From: Aedoeadaptatus acetigenes
GTDB taxonomy: Bacteria > Bacillota > Clostridia > Tissierellales > Peptoniphilaceae
DNA: 64,000 nt
Direction of reading: 5' to 3'
Assembly (NCBI RefSeq): GCF_025566985.1
Contig: NZ_JAOQJD010000005.1
Location: 62,001 to 126,000, forward strand
A program made the translations under genes and the position numbers. This document shows, one piece after another, positions 1 to 7,843 of the stretch (the first letter of the stretch is position 1; each line of letters opens with the position of its first letter). The notes beneath the pieces are model-generated. The model had not been told where the DNA came from. It did not search any database and saw only the letters and a list, made by a program, of their open reading frames with translations.

Positions 1-1
1 A

Positions 2-301
2 ACGGCCTCCGTGCCTGAAATCGAAGAGGACTGGATCGTGTCCGCGGCCGTGGTGTCGTCCATGCGCTTAGACGCGGTGGTGCGGGCCGTGACCCACAAG
101 TCGCGAGACGAAGTAAAGGGTCTCGTGGCCAAGGGCTTGGTGAAAGTAAATTTTAAGCGGGCGGAGAAGACCCACGACACCGTCGAACCCGGTGATCTGA
201 TTTCCGTGCGGGGATTTGGGCGCATAAAAATTTTAGAGCCCCTCTATGAGACGAAAAAGGGGAAAGTGCGCGTTCAGTACGGAACCTTAAACAGCAGATA
301 G
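2..301 (+). CDS. ylmH: YlmH-family S4-domain RNA-binding protein (3' part only)
   Basis: Only the last 99 codons are in the window; the reading frame is open from base 2, so the gene starts upstream. The visible part is an S4 RNA-binding fold: a VSSMRLDAVVRAV helix, a KGLVAKGLVKVNFK strand-turn and a GDLISVRGFGR loop. This matches the C-terminal S4 domain of YlmH, which lies next to division genes in Gram-positive bacteria and is linked to ribosome rescue and cell division. The in-frame GTG at 11 is an internal codon, not a convincing start. lspA follows after 7 bases, so the two are probably co-transcribed. The family call rests on the S4 part alone. Confidence 0.8.
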   Translation, partial: TASVPEIEEDWIVSAAVVSSMRLDAVVRAVTHKSRDEVKGLVAKGLVKVNFKRAEKTHDTVEPGDLISVRGFGRIKILEPLYETKKGKVRVQYGTLNSR

Positions 302-308
302 GAGCGCT

Positions 309-773
309 ATGGTTACATTCATTATTCTATTACTGATCGCCTTGGACCAGCTGTCCAAACTTGCGGTCTTGCGCCACTTGGCAGGCGGCGGGGAAGTGGA
401 GATTATCCCGGGCTTTTTTCGCCTGCTCTACGTGGAAAATCGCGGCGCCGCCTTCGGCATTTTGCAGGAAGGCCGGCCCCTTTTTATCGTGATTACCGTC
501 GCGGTGATCGGCGTTTTGCTCTACGGCATTTACAGAAAGCGGGATGAAGTGAAGGGGGCTTTGCGGGTGGCCTTGGTTTTGATTCTCGCAGGTGCCGTGG
601 GAAACTTTATCGATCGGCTCCGCCTCCACTTCGTCGTGGACTTTTTGTCCTTCCGCTTCTTCGGCAGAGACTTCGCCGTCTTTAATCTCGCCGATAGTTT
701 CATCGTCGTGGGCACGATTTTGCTTATGATCCACGTCCTTTTCGGGGATGAGAAAAACAGCCATGCTTCATAA
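309..773 (+). CDS. lspA: Lipoprotein signal peptidase (signal peptidase II)
   Basis: A 154-residue membrane aspartyl protease that removes signal peptides from diacylglyceryl-modified prolipoproteins. Four hydrophobic segments are visible (about 1-20, 57-75, 84-101 and 129-146). The family blocks are present: the N-terminal LDQLSK, NRGAAFGIL near 44, GNFIDR near 98, and the two catalytic aspartates in VVDF (Asp111) and NLADS (Asp129). Length is normal. A GGAG-type site precedes the ATG. The 3' end overlaps the start of rluD, indicating translational coupling. Its substrates in this window would include the lipoproteins at 6747 and, in the lysogen, the prophage lipoprotein at 22835. Confidence 0.95.
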   Translation: MVTFIILLLIALDQLSKLAVLRHLAGGGEVEIIPGFFRLLYVENRGAAFGILQEGRPLFIVITVAVIGVLLYGIYRKRDEVKGALRVALVLILAGAVGNFIDRLRLHFVVDFLSFRFFGRDFAVFNLADSFIVVGTILLMIHVLFGDEKNSHAS

Positions 774-1665
774 ATTGACGGCGGAGAATGCCGGCGTCCG
801 CCTGGACAATTTTCTTGCCGAAAAACTGGAAATGAGCCGCTCCCAAGTGAAGCGGGCCGTGGACGAAGGGCGGGTCGCGGTAAACGGACAGAAGGTAAAG
901 GCGGGGTATAAACTTCAGGCGGGGGACGAAATTTCCTTCGAAGAAGAAGCGCCCTATGTACTGGAGCCGAAGGACGTGCCATTCAATGTTCTCTACGAAG
1001 ACGAGCACCTGGCCTGTATCGACAAGCCCTACGGCCTCGTGGTCCATCCCGGGGCGGGCCGGGAAGAAGAAACCTTGGTTCACGGACTGCTGCACCGCTT
1101 CGATAATCTGGCAAAGGGAAGCGATCCCCTTCGCCCGGGCATCGTTCATCGCCTGGACAAGGACACTTCCGGCGTCATGGTGGTAGCGAAAACAGACGCG
1201 GCCTATGACGGATTGGTAGAAGCTTTTCAAAATCGGCGGGTGCAAAAGATTTACTACGCTATTTGTCGCGGCGTTATACGGGAAGCGGGCATCATCGATT
1301 CACCCATCGGGCGGGATCCGAAAAATCGCATTCGCATGGCGGCGGGTGTGTATCCTTCCAAAGAAGCCTTGACGGAGTATGCGCCGGTGCTCGCTTTTCG
1401 CGATTTCACTCTGATTCGCGTGGCCCTTCACACGGGGCGCACCCATCAAATTCGCGTGCACATGGCATCCATCGGTCACGGGCTTTTAGGCGATCCCTTG
1501 TATGGGGCGAAGAACGACAGAGAAAAAGAACTTTTGCTCCACAGTTGCCACTTGGCCTTTACCCACCCGATCACGGGAGATGAAGTGGCCGTCACCTCGA
1601 AACTTCCCGAGCGCATGCTCGCTTATATACGAAAGGAGAAAGGGGACCGATGCACAAGATTTTAG
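763..1665 (+). CDS. rluD: RluD-type 23S rRNA pseudouridine synthase
   Basis: Pseudouridine synthase of the RluA/RluD family, predicted to isomerise uridines in large-subunit rRNA. An N-terminal S4 domain (about residues 8-60, VRLDNFLAEKL then KRAVDEGRVAVNG) precedes the catalytic domain. The signature HRLDKDTSGVMVVAK carries the catalytic aspartate, and HTGRTHQIRVH, the family's RNA-contact motif, is also present. The start is placed at ATG 763; an in-frame ATG at 748 would add five residues and overlap lspA more deeply. The 3' end overlaps pyrR by 16 bases. Members of this family modify different positions, so the exact target is not assignable from sequence. Confidence 0.9.
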   Translation: MLHKLTAENAGVRLDNFLAEKLEMSRSQVKRAVDEGRVAVNGQKVKAGYKLQAGDEISFEEEAPYVLEPKDVPFNVLYEDEHLACIDKPYGLVVHPGAGREEETLVHGLLHRFDNLAKGSDPLRPGIVHRLDKDTSGVMVVAKTDAAYDGLVEAFQNRRVQKIYYAICRGVIREAGIIDSPIGRDPKNRIRMAAGVYPSKEALTEYAPVLAFRDFTLIRVALHTGRTHQIRVHMASIGHGLLGDPLYGAKNDREKELLLHSCHLAFTHPITGDEVAVTSKLPERMLAYIRKEKGDRCTRF

Positions 1666-2162
1666 ATGAACTCGCCATGAAACGGGCCACGGCTCGCATC
1701 GCCAATGAAATTATCGAGCGAAACAAAGGGCTGGACGATGTGGTCCTCATCGGCATCGTGACGCGGGGCGAATTTTTCGCTCGCCGCCTTCAAGAGAAGA
1801 TGAAACAAATCGAAGGCGTGCATGTGCCAGTCTATACCCTTGATCCGAGTTTTTTCAGAGACGATCGACGGGACGAGGCCTTTTTGCCCATGGAATTTAT
1901 GGGAAAAATCGACGGCAAACGGGTGGTCTTGGTAGACGATGTTCTCTACACGGGCCGCACGGTGCGCGCCGCCATGGACGCCCTTATGGTGAAAGATCGG
2001 CCCAAGCTTGTGGAACTGGTGGGTCTCGTGGACCGGGGCCACAGGGAGCTGCCCATACGCGGTGATTTTATCGGCAAGAATGTGCCCACGGCTCAGTCGG
2101 AAAAAATCATCGTACACTTTAAAGAATCAGACGGCGAAGATGCCGTCTATGTAGAGGGATAA
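1650..2162 (+). CDS. pyrR: PyrR, pyr mRNA-binding attenuation protein / uracil phosphoribosyltransferase
   Basis: A 170-residue phosphoribosyltransferase-fold protein. The PRPP-binding loop VVLVDDVLYTGRT (residues 92-104) and the PyrR-type IGIVTRGEFFARRL block (34-47) are intact. PyrR binds pyr operon leader RNA in response to UMP and has side UPRTase activity. No pyr genes or PyrR-type anti-antiterminator leader are visible here, so it would act in trans on an operon elsewhere. The ATG lies inside the 3' end of rluD with GAAAGGAGAAAGGGGACC just upstream. The gene closes the ylmH-lspA-rluD-pyrR run and is followed at once by a terminator. Confidence 0.93.
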   Translation: MHKILDELAMKRATARIANEIIERNKGLDDVVLIGIVTRGEFFARRLQEKMKQIEGVHVPVYTLDPSFFRDDRRDEAFLPMEFMGKIDGKRVVLVDDVLYTGRTVRAAMDALMVKDRPKLVELVGLVDRGHRELPIRGDFIGKNVPTAQSEKIIVHFKESDGEDAVYVEG

Positions 2163-2207
2163 AAAACCGGCGGCGTGATCGGAAGGATCGCGTCGCCGGT
2201 TTTTTCT
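2163..2207. terminator. Intrinsic terminator between convergent pyrR and MTAP genes
   Basis: An inverted repeat with ACCGGCG arms and further pairing towards the loop is followed by a T run (2200-2206). An A run precedes it (2161-2166), so it can work in both directions, serving pyrR on the plus strand and the phosphorylase gene on the minus strand. Confidence 0.8.
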
Positions 2208-2215
2208 CGGATGAA

Positions 2216-2941
2216 TTACAAGAGATCGATTCGTGCCTCTCGCACCACGCGATCCGAAGTAAAGACCTTATCCACGGCGCGGATAATCTTGTTTCTTACT
2301 TCTTCGGATTTGGAAATAACCATGGTGTCACTTACGCCGGTGCAGTAGTTGATGACGTGGCAAATATTGGCGTAGTGGAGGCCCATTTCCCGCGCCAGAA
2401 CCACTTCCGGCACATTGGTCATGCCCACCACGTCGCCGCCGATGGAGGCGTAAAATTTTATTTCCGCGCGGGATTCGAAGCGGGGGCCTTCCGTGGCCAC
2501 GTAGACGCCGCGGGGAAGTTTTTCGCCGAAGGCCATTTCAAAAGCGTCATTTAACTCCGAGTCGTAGGGCGCGCCCATGGCGATGTGTTTCGCCGCTTCG
2601 TGATCGCCGTCGTAAAAGGTGTGGGGCCGCGTCTTCGTAAAGTCTAAAAAATCGTCGCACAAGACGACGGAATCGGGGCCGTAGGCTTTTTTTAAACTGC
2701 CTACGGCGCTGATGCCGTATACTTCCGTAACGCCGATTTCTTTCAGCGCCCAAATGTTTGCCCGATAAGGCACCTTGTGCGGGGGAATGGTGTGGTCCGT
2801 GCCGTGGCGAGAGACGAAAACATAAGGCTTGTTTTCGGGATAAATAAGCTTGGCGTCGCCGTAGGGCGTGGAAAAAATTTCTTCTTTGGCGGGAGAAAAG
2901 GGAGCTTCAAAGCCGGTGCCGCCGATGATTCCGTAATGCAT
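2216..2941 (-). CDS. mtnP: MTAP-family purine nucleoside phosphorylase
   Basis: A 241-residue phosphorylase of the MTAP/PNP-II family, which releases adenine (or hypoxanthine) from 5'-methylthioadenosine-type nucleosides using phosphate. Visible motifs are the N-terminal IIGGTGFE phosphate loop, SRHGTDHTIPPHKVPYRANI, the SAVGSL strand, EGPRFESRAEI and GMTNVPEVVLARE. The TN in the last motif resembles general PNPs as much as classic MTAP (usually TT), so substrate choice between MTA, methylthioinosine and 5'-deoxynucleosides is open. It is divergent from the MtnA-like gene at 3001; together they suggest recycling of the by-product of SAM-using enzymes. Confidence 0.85.
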   Translation of the reverse strand: MHYGIIGGTGFEAPFSPAKEEIFSTPYGDAKLIYPENKPYVFVSRHGTDHTIPPHKVPYRANIWALKEIGVTEVYGISAVGSLKKAYGPDSVVLCDDFLDFTKTRPHTFYDGDHEAAKHIAMGAPYDSELNDAFEMAFGEKLPRGVYVATEGPRFESRAEIKFYASIGGDVVGMTNVPEVVLAREMGLHYANICHVINYCTGVSDTMVISKSEEVRNKIIRAVDKVFTSDRVVREARIDLL

Positions 2942-2974
2942 GATAACCTCGTTTCTCTTTCCTGAATATGGTAC

Positions 2975-2980
2975 TATTAT
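2975..2980 (+). promoter_or_regulatory. Candidate -10 element upstream of the MtnA-like gene
   Basis: TATTAT sits 20 bases before the favoured ATG at 3001, with no good -35. If used, transcription would begin near 2987, which excludes the upstream in-frame start at 2968. The interval 2942-3000 must also hold the divergent promoter of the phosphorylase gene. Confidence 0.3.
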
Positions 2981-3000
2981 ACATGGAAAGAGAGGGACCT

Positions 3001-4059
3001 ATGCAATTTGACGGAGATTTAGCCTACATGCTTCAGGCGGAGCACGTGGCCTATTATAAAGACGGCGTCGTGTCGATTTTGGACCGGCGCATTTACCCGG
3101 TGCGGGTGGAATACGTGCGCTGCAAAACCCATGTGGAGGTTCGCGACGCATTGAGGAACATGGTAACCCAATCGGCGGGGCCATACACGGCGGCGGCCAT
3201 GGGCATGGCCCTTGCGGCCCACGAATCACGCCACTTAAAAGGAGCGGCGCGGCTTCGTTACTTAGAAGAGGCGGCGGAGGTACTGGCGAGCGGCCGCCCC
3301 ACCACGGCCATGCGTATGGCACAGGTGACTCGAGGCGCCCTTGCTGTGGCGAAGGATCATATAGACGAGGAGGATCTGGATTTGATCCTTCGGGATCACG
3401 CCCTTCATTCCATGGAAAAGCGCTACGCTACCATCCACCGCGTGGCGAAGAATTTCATGGAGCTGTTGCCCGAAGAGGGCACAGTCATGACCCAATGTTT
3501 CGGCGAAACCATTATCGGGATGTTGGCGCGGGAAATTATAAATAGCGGAAGAGACATCAGCTTTGTCTGCCCGGAGACGCGGCCTTTTTTACAGGGCGCC
3601 CGCTTTACCGCCTCGGTCTTATCTCAAATGGGCCTGGACACGACGGTGATCACGGACAATATGGTGGCGGCCTACATTGAAAATCACGGCATCACTCTGT
3701 TTACCTCGGCGGCGGATTCCATTTGCATGGACGGCAGCATCGTAAACAAAGTGGGCACCCACCAGATCGCCATCGTTTCGGCATACTTCGGCGTTCCCTA
3801 TTACGCCACGGGGATTCCCGATATGGACGTAAAAAGTGCAAAGGACTTAACCATCGAAATGCGGGATCCTGAGGAGAGCCTGAGCGCTCACGGCGTCAAG
3901 CACACGATAGAAGGCGTGAAGGGCTATTATCCGGCCTTCGACGTGACGCCGCCGAATCTGGTCACCGGCGTGGTGACGGATTTAGGCATTTTCAAATCGA
4001 ATGAATTAAAGGAATACGAAAAGAAAAAAGGAGCGGGCGATTTTTATTTCGCCGTATAA
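3001..4059 (+). CDS. MtnA-like ribose-1-phosphate isomerase (eIF2B-alpha family)
   Basis: A 352-residue protein of the MtnA/eIF-2B-like sugar-phosphate isomerase family, which converts 5-methylthioribose-1-P (or 5-deoxyribose-1-P) to the ribulose-1-P. The predicted catalytic cysteine is in VMTQCFGETIIG and the catalytic aspartate in TSAADSICMDG, followed by IVNKVGTHQIAI. These motifs are diverged from textbook MtnA (usually HCNAG and GADRI), so a related substrate is possible. The start at ATG 3001 follows a GAGAGGGACCT ribosome site; in-frame ATGs at 2968 and 2983 lack one. It is coupled to the HD gene (2-base gap). Pairing with the divergent phosphorylase fits a two-step salvage of MTA or 5'-deoxyadenosine. 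Confidence 0.8.
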   Translation: MQFDGDLAYMLQAEHVAYYKDGVVSILDRRIYPVRVEYVRCKTHVEVRDALRNMVTQSAGPYTAAAMGMALAAHESRHLKGAARLRYLEEAAEVLASGRPTTAMRMAQVTRGALAVAKDHIDEEDLDLILRDHALHSMEKRYATIHRVAKNFMELLPEEGTVMTQCFGETIIGMLAREIINSGRDISFVCPETRPFLQGARFTASVLSQMGLDTTVITDNMVAAYIENHGITLFTSAADSICMDGSIVNKVGTHQIAIVSAYFGVPYYATGIPDMDVKSAKDLTIEMRDPEESLSAHGVKHTIEGVKGYYPAFDVTPPNLVTGVVTDLGIFKSNELKEYEKKKGAGDFYFAV

Positions 4060-4061
4060 GT

Positions 4062-4643
4062 ATGAGCCAACGATTAGACAAGCAGATCGAATTTATTTAC
4101 GCTTTGGAAAAAATGAAAAGCGTCTACCGCAGAACCCATCTCCTCCACGCCGATCGCTTTGAAAACGACGCGGAGCACAGCTTTCACATTGCGGCCATGG
4201 CCTTTATATTGAAGGAATATGCCCCGGAGAATGTAGACATGGAGCGGGTGGTGTTTATGCTTTTGTTCCACGATGTGGTGGAAATCGAAGCCGGCGATAC
4301 CTTCGCCTACGATACTGAAAACAACAAGACCAAGCGAGAGCGGGAAGTGCGCGCGGCGGAGCACTTGTACGGGATGCTTCCCAAAGAGCAGGGGGAAGAG
4401 CTGCGGACCCTTTGGGAAGAGTTTGAAGCCCAAGAGACACCGGAGTCGCATTTCGCCCTGGCCATGGACCGAATTGAGCCCATTCTTCTCAATGCGGCCG
4501 GTGGCGGCGGCACCTGGATCAGCCACGAAATCAAGCAGGAAGACGTCTACGCGCGCATCGAGCCGGTGCGGGAATTTCCGCCCCTCTACGCCATGATCAA
4601 AGAAAAAGTCGACGCGCATTTTGAAGGGAGAGTGAGTCCATGA
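4062..4643 (+). CDS. HD-domain phosphohydrolase (YfbR/HDDC2-like)
   Basis: A 193-residue HD-fold metal phosphohydrolase. The metal ligands are seen as His in NDAEHSFHIA (about residue 38), the HD pair in LLFHDVVEIEAGD (about 69-70) and Asp in LAMDRIEPIL (about 133). This arrangement matches the YfbR/HDDC2 group of 5'-deoxynucleotidases that act on nucleoside monophosphates. It starts two bases after the MtnA-like stop and overlaps the next gene by four, so it is co-transcribed with both. The nucleotide link with the neighbouring phosphorylase/isomerase pair is suggestive; the substrate is inferred from the family only. Confidence 0.8.
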   Translation: MSQRLDKQIEFIYALEKMKSVYRRTHLLHADRFENDAEHSFHIAAMAFILKEYAPENVDMERVVFMLLFHDVVEIEAGDTFAYDTENNKTKREREVRAAEHLYGMLPKEQGEELRTLWEEFEAQETPESHFALAMDRIEPILLNAAGGGGTWISHEIKQEDVYARIEPVREFPPLYAMIKEKVDAHFEGRVSP

Positions 4644-5347
4644 CGAAGATTCTACTCGTCGAAGATGAGGTATCCATTCGTAAATTTATTAAGATTAATT
4701 TAGAGCGGGAAGGCTTCGACGTATACGAAGCGGGAAGCGGCGAAGAGGGCCTTGAAATCGCCGAAAGGGAAAAGCCCGCCATCGTGCTTTTGGACATTAT
4801 GCTCCCGGGCATAGACGGATTCGAAGTGTGCGATCGCCTGAGAAAATCCTTCCCGCACCTGGGCATTATCATGCTCACGGCAAAGGCCGAGGACTACGAC
4901 AAGATTATGGGCCTGCAAAGCGGCACCGACGACTACCTCACCAAGCCCTTTAATCCCACGGAGCTCACCCTGCGGATAAAATCCCTTGAGCGACGCCTCG
5001 GCGGCGAAGACAGGGGCGAGAAAAAAGGCGAGCGCTTCTTGGAATCGGGGATCTTTAAAGTGGATGTCTTCGGCCATAAGTTTTATAAAAGCGGCAAGGA
5101 AATCGAGCTGACGCCGACGGAACACGAAATCGTCAAGTTTTTCATTACCCACGCCAACCGCGCCTTGAGTCGCGACGAGATTTTAAACGCCGTGTGGGGC
5201 GAAGAATTTTTAGGGGACAGCAAAATCGTCGACGTCAACATTCGACGCCTTCGCTCGAAAGTGGAAGAAGACGCCGCCCATCCCGTCTATATTGAAACCG
5301 TGTGGGGCGTAGGCTATCGCTGGAAAAACACAGCTAACGACGCATGA
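4640..5347 (+). CDS. OmpR/PhoB-family response regulator
   Basis: A 235-residue two-component response regulator. The receiver domain (1-120) has the acidic pair in LVEDE, phosphoacceptor Asp52 in LLDIMLPG, the LTAK switch threonine and Lys in LTKPF. The C-terminal winged helix (about 135-232) shows ELTPTEHEIVKFF and VDVNIRRLRSKVE, ending in the usual ETVWGVGYRW. It overlaps the HD gene by four bases and the histidine kinase start by four, so both partners are translationally coupled. It is predicted to bind DNA as a dimer when phosphorylated; its targets are not visible. Confidence 0.93.
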   Translation: MTKILLVEDEVSIRKFIKINLEREGFDVYEAGSGEEGLEIAEREKPAIVLLDIMLPGIDGFEVCDRLRKSFPHLGIIMLTAKAEDYDKIMGLQSGTDDYLTKPFNPTELTLRIKSLERRLGGEDRGEKKGERFLESGIFKVDVFGHKFYKSGKEIELTPTEHEIVKFFITHANRALSRDEILNAVWGEEFLGDSKIVDVNIRRLRSKVEEDAAHPVYIETVWGVGYRWKNTANDA

Positions 5348-6750
5348 AACATTCCATTCGAAAAACGGTGACGCGAAATTTCGTCGCCCTGATTCTCTTA
5401 ACCGTGAGCCTTTTGGATCTGGCTCTGATTTTCGGATTTCGCGAATACACCTACGGCGGGGTAAAATTCTACTTAAATCAACAATTGGACAGCGCCGTCT
5501 ACACCTACGACCGCTATTTTAAAAGCCGAAGCATCGACGAACTTTTGGACGGCGACTACGATATGATCTTTAATCAATTTGGCGGCCAGGTGCAGATGAT
5601 CGACAAGGATGCCCAGCTGGTCTACGATTCCATCGGCGCCATTAACGACCCGGTGAAAGATTACCCGGATGTCATTCAGGCACTGAAAGGAAAAGCCGGC
5701 TTTCGCATCGGGCCCGTGCCCTATTCCGACACGAAACTCTTGTCCGTCTCCCGCCCCCTTTATTCCAATGACAATCGCGTCATCGGCGCGTTGCGCTACT
5801 CATCATCTTTGGCGCCTGCCATTCGTTCGGTGTGGACATTGAGCCGCTATCTTCTTCTTTTAACAGCCTTTGTCATGGCCATTGCCGTTGTAGTCAGTCG
5901 CATGTTGGCGAAGAGCATTACAAAACCCATCGAGGAGATTCAATCCACCGCTATTCAATTGGCCGACGGCCAGTACAAAAAACACATCGTCATGAAGCGA
6001 GACGACGAATTGGGGCAATTGGCCCAGTCCATTAACACGCTGGCTGCGGAAATCGTGCGAAAAGAACAGGTGAAAAACGACTTTATCTCCTCCATTTCCC
6101 ACGAACTGCGCACCCCGCTTACCTCCATCAAAGGCTGGGCGGCGGTACTGAAAGATACGGATCCGACGGAGACCGAAGTCATGAACGAAGGCTTCGAAAT
6201 TATCGAAAATGAAACGGATCGTTTGTCGAAAATGGTGGAAGAGCTCTTGGATTTTTCCCGATACATTTCCGGGCGAATCACCCTGAAAAAAGATCGCTTC
6301 GACATTACTTCCACCTGCGAAGATGTGTGGAAGCAAATGAAGCCCCGGGCCTCAAAAGAGAACATTCACTTAGTTAACGAAATCAATGAAGATGTGGTGC
6401 TTCTGACAGCCGATGAAGACCGCCTGCGCCAGGTGCTCATTAATCTCATCGACAACGCCATAAAATTCACCGATCCAGGCGGATGGGTGCTTTTTGAGGC
6501 GCGGAAAAATTTCCCGAACTACGAAATGGTCATCTCCGATAACGGCGTGGGCATGGACGAAAACGAACTGGTCCTGGCCAAAGAAAAGTTTTACAAGGGG
6601 AAACACTCCAATTCCCACTCGGGCCTCGGCCTTTCCATCGCCGATGAAATCGTAAAGCTTCACAACGGCGCCATACAAATCGTGTCGGAAAAATCCGTGG
6701 GAACCACCATTCGAATCATCATACCCTTGGGAAGCGAGGCGGACGCATGA
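5344..6750 (+). CDS. Membrane sensor histidine kinase
   Basis: A 468-residue kinase paired with the regulator just upstream. Two membrane spans (about 14-33 and 167-188) bracket an extracellular sensing region of roughly 130 residues. A HAMP linker (about 189-240) follows. The dimerisation helix has the phospho-acceptor His253 in ISHELRTPLTSIKGW. The ATPase domain shows the N box DNAIKFT, the G1 box DNGVGMDE and the G2 box GLGLSIADEIV. The stop overlaps the next gene's start by four bases, placing a lipoprotein in the same transcript. The signal sensed is unknown. Confidence 0.93.
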   Translation: MKHSIRKTVTRNFVALILLTVSLLDLALIFGFREYTYGGVKFYLNQQLDSAVYTYDRYFKSRSIDELLDGDYDMIFNQFGGQVQMIDKDAQLVYDSIGAINDPVKDYPDVIQALKGKAGFRIGPVPYSDTKLLSVSRPLYSNDNRVIGALRYSSSLAPAIRSVWTLSRYLLLLTAFVMAIAVVVSRMLAKSITKPIEEIQSTAIQLADGQYKKHIVMKRDDELGQLAQSINTLAAEIVRKEQVKNDFISSISHELRTPLTSIKGWAAVLKDTDPTETEVMNEGFEIIENETDRLSKMVEELLDFSRYISGRITLKKDRFDITSTCEDVWKQMKPRASKENIHLVNEINEDVVLLTADEDRLRQVLINLIDNAIKFTDPGGWVLFEARKNFPNYEMVISDNGVGMDENELVLAKEKFYKGKHSNSHSGLGLSIADEIVKLHNGAIQIVSEKSVGTTIRIIIPLGSEADA

Positions 6751-7283
6751 AAAAACGACTCCCGATCCTACTCCTGCTCCTGTTTTTAACGGCTTGCGGC
6801 CCCATTAAGGGCGACTACCGCATCATCGAAAAGCCCGCCCTCAATCGATCCCCTCTCCAGGGACGTTGGGTTGTGACGAAAATTCAAACCGTCACCGACG
6901 ACAGCGTCGATCTTCGGCCTGTCATCGGATGTGACGCCATTTTCGCTCCCATGGGCGCCCTTTTTAACGGGCAGCGCATCGACAGTCCCACCTATGTCAT
7001 TCGCAAAGGCAAGACTGACTATTTAATGAAAGTAGGGTATAATAAAACGAAAGACGACGTGGGCATCGCCGGAGACAATTTGTTTATCATCGACATCTAC
7101 CAAGACGATGAAAAGCTCTTTACCGTCTATCGCGAAAAAGACGATGTGGCCTATATTGACATTTACGGCAATCTCTTGCAATTGGTCAAGACAAAACGCA
7201 GCCTCGACGAGCGTCAATTAAAAAATCTTATGGAACAGGCCGAGGCCCATCGGACGTATTACTCCCGGGTGCCCGGCAAGTAG
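6747..7283 (+). CDS. Lipoprotein of unknown function
   Basis: A 178-residue protein with a clear lipoprotein signal: charged MKKR, a leucine-rich core, and lipobox LTAC with Cys17. The mature part is polar and rich in beta-type segments (for example LQGRWVVTKIQTV and NLFIIDIYQDDEKLF); no family is recognised. It overlaps the kinase stop, so it is probably anchored on the outer face of the same membrane and could act as an accessory sensor or an output of the two-component system. That role is inferred from position only. Confidence 0.8.
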   Translation: MKKRLPILLLLLFLTACGPIKGDYRIIEKPALNRSPLQGRWVVTKIQTVTDDSVDLRPVIGCDAIFAPMGALFNGQRIDSPTYVIRKGKTDYLMKVGYNKTKDDVGIAGDNLFIIDIYQDDEKLFTVYREKDDVAYIDIYGNLLQLVKTKRSLDERQLKNLMEQAEAHRTYYSRVPGK

Positions 7284-7292
7284 GAGGATCAC

Positions 7293-7646
7293 ATGATATC
7301 GAAAATCTCTGAAAGTTTAAACGGAAACTTGCAGTATATAGGCATATTGGTACTGGCGGTTATCATCGCCCTTATTCTTACCTTCGTCATCAATATGATG
7401 GGGAAACAAATGAAATTTATGCGCTACCTACCCGGTTTGGCCCTGGTATTTATCGGCATGTTTTCGCTCATCATGGTATTGAATCGCCTCTTCGAACGCT
7501 CCAGTTTGACCAATATATTTATCTCCGTGGTCTGCATCACGGCGGGCATCTGCTCCCTGCTTTTCGCCCTGTGCATCGGCATCTACAATAAGGACCGCTA
7601 CCCGGATGGTTCCCGGGAAAGCGAGCGGCGCCGGAGAGAAAACTAA
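7293..7646 (+). CDS. Small membrane protein, unknown
   Basis: A 117-residue protein with three hydrophobic segments (about 17-37, 46-65 and 75-97) and a charged, arginine-rich tail. It begins nine bases after the lipoprotein stop behind AGGAGG and ends just before a terminator, so it is the last gene of the operon running from the MtnA-like gene through the two-component system. No homologous family is recognised. Confidence 0.75.
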   Translation: MISKISESLNGNLQYIGILVLAVIIALILTFVINMMGKQMKFMRYLPGLALVFIGMFSLIMVLNRLFERSSLTNIFISVVCITAGICSLLFALCIGIYNKDRYPDGSRESERRRREN

Positions 7647-7658
7647 ACAGAAGAAATG

Positions 7659-7688
7659 AATTTGTCGCTTAGGCGGCAAATTTTTTTG
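7659..7688 (+). terminator. Intrinsic terminator after the two-component operon
   Basis: Ten-base arms (AATTTGTCGC and GCGGCAAATT, one G-U pair in RNA) around a TTAG loop are followed directly by seven T. Confidence 0.85.
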
Positions 7689-7716
7689 TATTTTTAAAAA
7701 ACAATCTTGCTATAAT
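7686..7716 (+). promoter_or_regulatory. Candidate promoter for yraN-comM-dprA-topA
   Basis: TTGTAT (7686-7691) and TATAAT (7711-7716) are 19 bases apart. The -10 is perfect but the spacing is long. It sits just after the previous operon's terminator and 128 bases before yraN. Confidence 0.5.
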
Positions 7717-7790
7717 AGTGAGAAAGAGAATAAGAGGAAGAGAAAAGCCAACTGAATTTTGACGGCCTCAAAAATTGGCGGAATAAAACA

Positions 7791-7820
7791 ATTGTGCTAA
7801 ATGGGGATTTAGTATATATT
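7791..7820 (+). promoter_or_regulatory. Second candidate promoter with an inverted repeat as spacer
   Basis: ATTGTG (7791-7796) and TATATT (7815-7820) are separated by 18 bases. The spacer is largely filled by the palindrome CTAAAT-GGGG-ATTTAG (7797-7812), which could be an operator or a short RNA hairpin, depending on which promoter is used. yraN starts 23 bases after the -10. Confidence 0.4.
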
Positions 7821-7843
7821 ATTGAGTATAGCTGGGAGGGATT

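Noticed and set aside
1650..2162. PyrR-regulated attenuator near pyrR
   Set aside because: No leader with the PyrR-binding loop or antiterminator is present upstream; the gene is embedded in an operon with rluD.
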